DNA of 34,747 nucleotides from a virus, in the IMG/VR virus record IMGVR_UViG_3300010148_005964, positions 1 to 34,747 of that record, one strand, 5' to 3'. This document shows positions 31,100 to 34,747 of the stretch, one piece after another (within the stretch, counting starts at the first letter, position 1; every line of letters begins with the position of its first letter). The notes under the pieces are model-generated. The model did no database searches. It was not told the origin of the DNA and saw nothing but the letters and a program-made list of their open reading frames with translations. The position numbers and the translations under genes are program-made.

Positions 31100-32039
31100 T
31101 TTCGTGGAAATATTTGATTGTTTTTTCAAGCGCCTCCTCTAAAGAAATACTAGGTCGGCTTTCTATAACATTATTTAGTTTGGTATTATCTGACTGTAAA
31201 TGCCAAATCTCCCAAGGACGAATACGAGAATCTTCTGTTTTTATAATTGTTTCTTCATGCCCCATAAGTTTACCAATAAGTTCGGCTAATTCATATATCC
31301 TGATGCCGTCCTCACTTCCCATATTATAAACCTCTCCAAATTGACCTTTTTCAAGAAGTTCTACAGCCATTTTGGCTGCGTCTCCAGCGTATTGAAAATC
31401 TCTAAAAGAATTGTTTCCTAAATTGACAACATTGCTTTTAGCTAATTGAGAAATAATCTCTGGGATAACATATTCGTGCGTTTCTCTTTCTCCCACACAA
31501 TTAAATTGTCTTAATGAAATTGCTGGAACATTAGCTTCTCTCCATCTTACCTGAACTAAACCATCAGCAGCTAATTTTGAGACACCATACGTAGAATGAG
31601 CTTCAACAGCATCGGTCTCTTTTATTTTTCCTTTCATGTCCCCGTATATTTCTGCTGAAGAAACTTGGAGAATAGCCTTTATTTTAGATTTTTGGCAAGC
31701 ATTTAAAACTTTTAGTACAGCAGTTGCATTAATATCAAAAAAGTGCATTGGTCTTTCAAAACACTCAGGAATATATGGTTCAGCAGCGTAGTTAAAAACA
31801 TAATCAATGTTTTCTTTTTCAAAAATTCTTACAAGTTCGCTTTCTTCGTCTCTTATATCTGCCCATATAAACTTCGCTTTTTCGTGAATGTTTTTTGTTT
31901 TACCTGTAATTAAATTATCTAAAACTGTTACATTACACCCTCTTTCATCTATTAAATAATCAACGAGATGTGAGCCTATAAATCCAGCTCCACCTATAAC
32001 ACAAACATTGCAGTTTTTTATTTCTCTATTTTCTTTCAT
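31077..32039 (-). CDS. NDP-sugar 4,6-dehydratase / epimerase (LegB- or RmlB-like SDR)
   Basis: A 320-residue extended SDR. VCVIGGAGFIGSHLVDYL binds NAD. FNYAAEPYIPECFERP, VSSAEIYGD, STYGVSKLAADGL (Tyr-x-x-x-Lys), LRQFNCVGERETHEYVIPEI and FRDFQYAGDAAKM follow the order of NDP-sugar 4,6-dehydratases such as LegB. The substrate is not determined. It would supply another deoxy or epimeric sugar for the same surface glycan. A possible promoter (TAGATT / TATAAT) lies just upstream of its ATG. Confidence 0.83.
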   Translation of the reverse strand: MKENREIKNCNVCVIGGAGFIGSHLVDYLIDERGCNVTVLDNLITGKTKNIHEKAKFIWADIRDEESELVRIFEKENIDYVFNYAAEPYIPECFERPMHFFDINATAVLKVLNACQKSKIKAILQVSSAEIYGDMKGKIKETDAVEAHSTYGVSKLAADGLVQVRWREANVPAISLRQFNCVGERETHEYVIPEIISQLAKSNVVNLGNNSFRDFQYAGDAAKMAVELLEKGQFGEVYNMGSEDGIRIYELAELIGKLMGHEETIIKTEDSRIRPWEIWHLQSDNTKLNNVIESRPSISLEEALEKTIKYFHENGSKWDW

Positions 32040-32050
32040 AATATTATTTT

Positions 32051-32078
32051 ATTATAACCAATATAAAAAATAAATCTA
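32051..32078 (-). promoter_or_regulatory. Possible internal promoter of the sugar cluster
   Basis: Minus strand: TAGATT (32078-32073), 16-base spacer, perfect TATAAT (32056-32051), then 11 bases to ATG 32039. The -35 is weak (three of six to consensus), but the -10 is exact and the 36-base gap is the largest in this cluster. It would uncouple the last seven sugar genes from those upstream. Confidence 0.35.
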
Positions 32079-32567
32079 CTTAAATGCAACCAATAGAAAA
32101 TCTCTAGAAGGGTTATGATGGATGTAAGCTTCTTTCTCTTCTACTTTAGAGAATCCTGCATTGTATAAAAGAGGACTTAAAGTTGCTGGACACCAACACC
32201 ATTTATGACCAACTGTGGTTTCATCTCCAAAAAGTTGAATAGCACCGTTGCTTCCATTTATGATATTTGGGTCATCACTAGACAATATAGTCTGGCATAT
32301 TGATTTTAAATTGCCAGTTTCTATCACAAGTTTACCGTTTTTATTCAACCATTTATACCACTTTTTTAAAAGAGGTTGCATTTCATGTAACCCTATATAC
32401 ATAGCAAAATGAGACAATAAAATTTCTTCTACTGTATTTTCCTGCCAATCCATAGTTAAAATATCTGCCTCGTGATCAACTTCCATATACCCATGGTACA
32501 TTGATTTGTTATCAATATTTATATAACCTTGTCTATAGTCTTGGCCTGAAGCTAAATTAAGTTTCAT
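32076..32567 (-). CDS. SAM-dependent methyltransferase-like protein
   Basis: A 163-residue class I methyltransferase-like protein. KLNLASGQDYRQGYINID replaces the usual E/DxGxGxG motif. EILLSHFAMYIGLHEMQPLL and YKWLNKNGKLVIETGNL match the family of small methyltransferases beside sugar clusters. A WCWCPATLSPLLYNAGF segment supplies the acceptor-side loop. Substrate unknown; a sugar or lipid-linked glycan is likely. Its ATG overlaps the aminotransferase stop by 11 bases. Confidence 0.75.
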   Translation of the reverse strand: MKLNLASGQDYRQGYINIDNKSMYHGYMEVDHEADILTMDWQENTVEEILLSHFAMYIGLHEMQPLLKKWYKWLNKNGKLVIETGNLKSICQTILSSDDPNIINGSNGAIQLFGDETTVGHKWCWCPATLSPLLYNAGFSKVEEKEAYIHHNPSRDFLLVAFK

Positions 32568-33621
32568 TTATTAAATCGCAGATAAAGTCAATTTTTTTAT
32601 TTTTTAGTTTTGTGTAAGTTGGCAAAATTAAACCTTTATCATATAAAAATTCACACTTAGGTAGACTTTCTTCTTCTTTTATAAACGGTTGTTTATGCAA
32701 TGGATTAAAAAGGTGTCTATAATCTACATTATTATCTATTAATTTTTTTATTAGTAAGTCTTTTTTTTCTTTAATTAAAATAGCAAAATACCAGTAAACA
32801 TTATTCTTATCTAAAGGAAGTTGAATGTTTTGATTTCCTTCTAAATTTTTTCTATACCTATCTGCAATTCTTTTTCTTTCTTTTAAAGTTTTGTTTATGT
32901 TTTTTATTTGCCCTAATCCCAAAGAACAATGAATATTACTAAGCCTAAAATTAAAAGCCGTGTCAGAGTGGATGTATTTTTTTCTATCGATAAAATTTAA
33001 ATTCCTCAAAGCGCACAATCTTTCATAAATTTTTTTATCATCAGTTAAAATCATTCCCCCTTCTCCAGTGGTAACTATTTTATTGGAGTAAAAAGAGAAA
33101 GTGCTTACATTTCCTAATGAACCAGCCTTCTTATTATTACTTTCAGATCCATGAGCTTCTGAAGCATCTTCTATTATTTTAATTTCAGGGAATTCAAGTC
33201 TGAAGTTTTGCAACTGATGTGGATCAACCACAAGTCCATACATATCAACAACCATTATTGCTGAAGTTTTATCGGTAATTTTATTTTTTAAAGAAGAGAA
33301 GCAAAGATTCCATGTTTTTAAATCTGAGTCGCAAAAAACAGGTTTTAAACCGTTTTCTAATACTGCTGTAAGACAAGATATTATTGTTAGGGAAGGTATT
33401 ATTATTTCGCTGCCTTTTGGCAAATTCAAAGATTTTATAGCCAAGTAAAGAGCTGTGGTCCCATTACTACAGCTAACGCCATATTTTCTACCACAATAAT
33501 CAGCCATTTTTTCTTCAAATAGCTTTATATTTTTACCTTGAGAAATATAACCTTTTTTTATAGCTTCAATTGCTAATTTTTTATCCTCTTTATACAAATG
33601 AGGGATAGATATTGGAATCAT
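32557..33621 (-). CDS. DegT/DnrJ-family sugar aminotransferase, GDP-perosamine synthase-like
   Basis: A 354-residue PLP-dependent aminotransferase. It begins MIPISIPHLYKEDKKL, close to RfbE/Per proteins. SNGTTALYLAIKSL, IIEDASEAHGSES (PLP-binding Asp), TFSFYSNKIVTTGEGGM (internal aldimine Lys181) and FNFRLSNIHCSLGLGQI follow in register. It would transfer an amino group to the C4 ketone made by Gmd, giving GDP-perosamine, but other 4-keto sugars are possible. It lies 4 bases after a glycosyltransferase and overlaps the methyltransferase gene. Confidence 0.86.
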   Translation of the reverse strand: MIPISIPHLYKEDKKLAIEAIKKGYISQGKNIKLFEEKMADYCGRKYGVSCSNGTTALYLAIKSLNLPKGSEIIIPSLTIISCLTAVLENGLKPVFCDSDLKTWNLCFSSLKNKITDKTSAIMVVDMYGLVVDPHQLQNFRLEFPEIKIIEDASEAHGSESNNKKAGSLGNVSTFSFYSNKIVTTGEGGMILTDDKKIYERLCALRNLNFIDRKKYIHSDTAFNFRLSNIHCSLGLGQIKNINKTLKERKRIADRYRKNLEGNQNIQLPLDKNNVYWYFAILIKEKKDLLIKKLIDNNVDYRHLFNPLHKQPFIKEEESLPKCEFLYDKGLILPTYTKLKNKKIDFICDLINET

Positions 33622-33625
33622 ATTA

Positions 33626-34468
33626 CTAATTCAAAGAATTTCTTTCATACAGTATAGGGCCAATCATACCTTTTTCATGAGCTAAAAACTCTCCTAAAAC
33701 ACTAGCCTCAACGACTTTACTGCCTATCGGAGATATTTCCCCCATTGGCTCGCATAAATTATTATATTTTAAACCATGTTTTTTTATCGCAGCATCAAGA
33801 GTATGGCAATCTGTCTTAAATTCAAAAGAAAGAACTTCTCCACTAACCCAATAATCAAAATTGCTTAAAATTAAATCTTTTGTTCCACTTAATCCCACAT
33901 TGAAGCCTATAAACCCAGTCTCCGTATGTGTATCTTTTTTTGTGGCTTCTGCAACATTGACACAAACATATTTTCCATCAATATAAGCTCCATGCCTCAT
34001 AACTTTGAAAAATTCTCTCCCCAAGTACGCCATATTATAACCACCTAAAATATCATCAAAAAAAGCATCTGTAAATTCTTTGATTAAAATACAATCTGCA
34101 TCAATCCAACAGAACTGATCGTCAATTAATTCTGATGCATATTGAATGGATGCCACGGGTCTAAACCATTTTACGCTCCTTGGGCTTGAGTATTCGTCAG
34201 TAAAATTTATTTTATGTTTTAGTTTTGAATCAACAAAATCTACAATCTTTAAATCTTTGTACTCATAATTCATTAAATTAAAAAATTTAATGTTTTTATG
34301 TTTATTATATTTACTTAACCAGTCTGGAGTTTTTTCAGTATATAAATCTGTCTCATCTTCAAAAAATACATAAAGTTTATGAGAAGGTTGAGTTAATAAA
34401 AATGATTCCAAAAACTTATGCCCACATATTTCATAAATTTCTTTAGTAAAAGTTGTAATAAAATTCAT
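33626..34468 (-). CDS. GT-A-like glycosyltransferase
   Basis: A 280-residue protein. FCWIDADCILIKEF holds a D-x-D metal/NDP-sugar motif near residue 122. SVKWFRPVASIQYASEL, DTHTETGFIGFNVGLSG and FKTDCHTLDAAIKKHGL complete a GT-A-like fold as seen in capsule or GT8-related enzymes. The N-terminus is MNFITTFTKEIYEICGHK, with the sugar-binding strand. Donor and acceptor are unknown. It lies 1 base downstream of the partial gene at the window edge. Confidence 0.75.
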   Translation of the reverse strand: MNFITTFTKEIYEICGHKFLESFLLTQPSHKLYVFFEDETDLYTEKTPDWLSKYNKHKNIKFFNLMNYEYKDLKIVDFVDSKLKHKINFTDEYSSPRSVKWFRPVASIQYASELIDDQFCWIDADCILIKEFTDAFFDDILGGYNMAYLGREFFKVMRHGAYIDGKYVCVNVAEATKKDTHTETGFIGFNVGLSGTKDLILSNFDYWVSGEVLSFEFKTDCHTLDAAIKKHGLKYNNLCEPMGEISPIGSKVVEASVLGEFLAHEKGMIGPILYERNSLN

Positions 34469-34469
34469 A

Positions 34470-34747
34470 TTAAATGGAACTGTAAAGAGTATTTTGTTTT
34501 TTTTGCTTATCTATGTGTTTTACATGAAGAATAGAATAAAGCTCTATTGGCTTTTCTTCTATCCTAGCTTGATTCCCTGCACCATCTAAGATTTCGTGAA
34601 CTTTATTTTTCCACCTTATGTGACCTTTTGTGGATACAAATCTAGATTGATAATCTGGAAATCCTTCCCAACCAAGTTCGTTTATATTCCAATTAAAATT
34701 TTGCACATCTTCTTCAGTAGCTCCTTGTACAATATTTATTCTAGGAA
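34470..34747 (-). CDS. Family 2 glycosyltransferase, C-terminal part (5' end outside window)
   Basis: The frame is open through the right edge, so only about 92 C-terminal residues are present. FPDYQSRFVSTKGHIRW and KVHEIL form the IRW-x-x-K-VHE end found after the catalytic domain of many GT2 enzymes (acceptor-side W and VHE). The end, ELYSILHVKHIDKQKKQN, matches the usual H-x-K-x-x-x-K-Q tail. An internal GTG at 34706 should not be taken as the start. It shows the sugar cluster continues beyond the window. Confidence 0.72.
   Translation of the reverse strand, partial: PRINIVQGATEEDVQNFNWNINELGWEGFPDYQSRFVSTKGHIRWKNKVHEILDGAGNQARIEEKPIELYSILHVKHIDKQKKQNTLYSSI

Noticed and set aside
1-34747. 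tRNA genes, CRISPR arrays, insertion sequences or attachment sites
   Set aside because: No cloverleaf with CCA-type arms, no direct repeat-spacer series, and no transposase or integrase was seen by eye.

Overview
This window is part of the genome of an AT-rich, tailed double-stranded DNA phage. It was probably recovered from the sea and probably infects a Gram-negative host. The evidence is dense, mostly overlapping genes with replication, lysis and tail-fibre functions. A phage-borne outer-membrane barrel, an Rz1-like lipoprotein and LPS-type sugar genes (ADP-heptose, a perosamine-type amino sugar) point to a host with an outer membrane. The exact host and phage family cannot be read from the sequence. 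Almost every gene is on the minus strand; the one plausible exception is a 56-residue membrane protein at 3074-3244.

Region 1 (1-7.9 kb): a long tail-fibre gene cut by the left edge, a small gene before it, a 528-residue mosaic protein of phage-type modules, two neighbouring paralogous nuclease-like genes, and a sugar operon. The operon holds a cupin isomerase-like protein, HldE-type kinase, HldE-type nucleotidyltransferase and a HAD phosphatase. Region 2 (7.9-11.8 kb): lysis and envelope genes, including a small membrane protein, endolysin, membrane protein, LydA-like holin, outer-membrane barrel with its own terminator, and an overlapping Rz/Rz1-like pair. Region 3 (11.8-25.8 kb): one long, translationally coupled replication operon. 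In transcription order it holds zinc-ribbon protein, RecA-like recombinase, Vsr-like endonuclease, DnaB-like helicase, TOPRIM primase, Cas4/RecB-like nuclease, PHP domain, DEDDh exonuclease, DnaE polymerase core, Clp-type unfoldase and several small genes. It ends with hldD, the epimerase that would complete ADP-heptose. Region 4 (25.8 kb to the right edge): a surface-sugar cluster of Gmd, a DegT-family aminotransferase resembling GDP-perosamine synthase, an N-formyltransferase, two further SDR enzymes, two methyltransferases and four glycosyltransferases.

The most unusual points are these. The replicative polymerase is split into three adjacent genes (PHP, exonuclease, polymerase). The Clp-type unfoldase keeps a tripeptide where ClpP-docking loops lie but has a degenerate second ATPase ring. 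The phage carries much of two nucleotide-sugar pathways, ADP-heptose and probably GDP-N-formylperosamine. A recurring promoter layout places the -10 box only 5-8 bases before the start codon, which predicts leaderless mRNAs for several lead genes, including that of the replication operon. All calls are made by eye from sequence; no database search was run.
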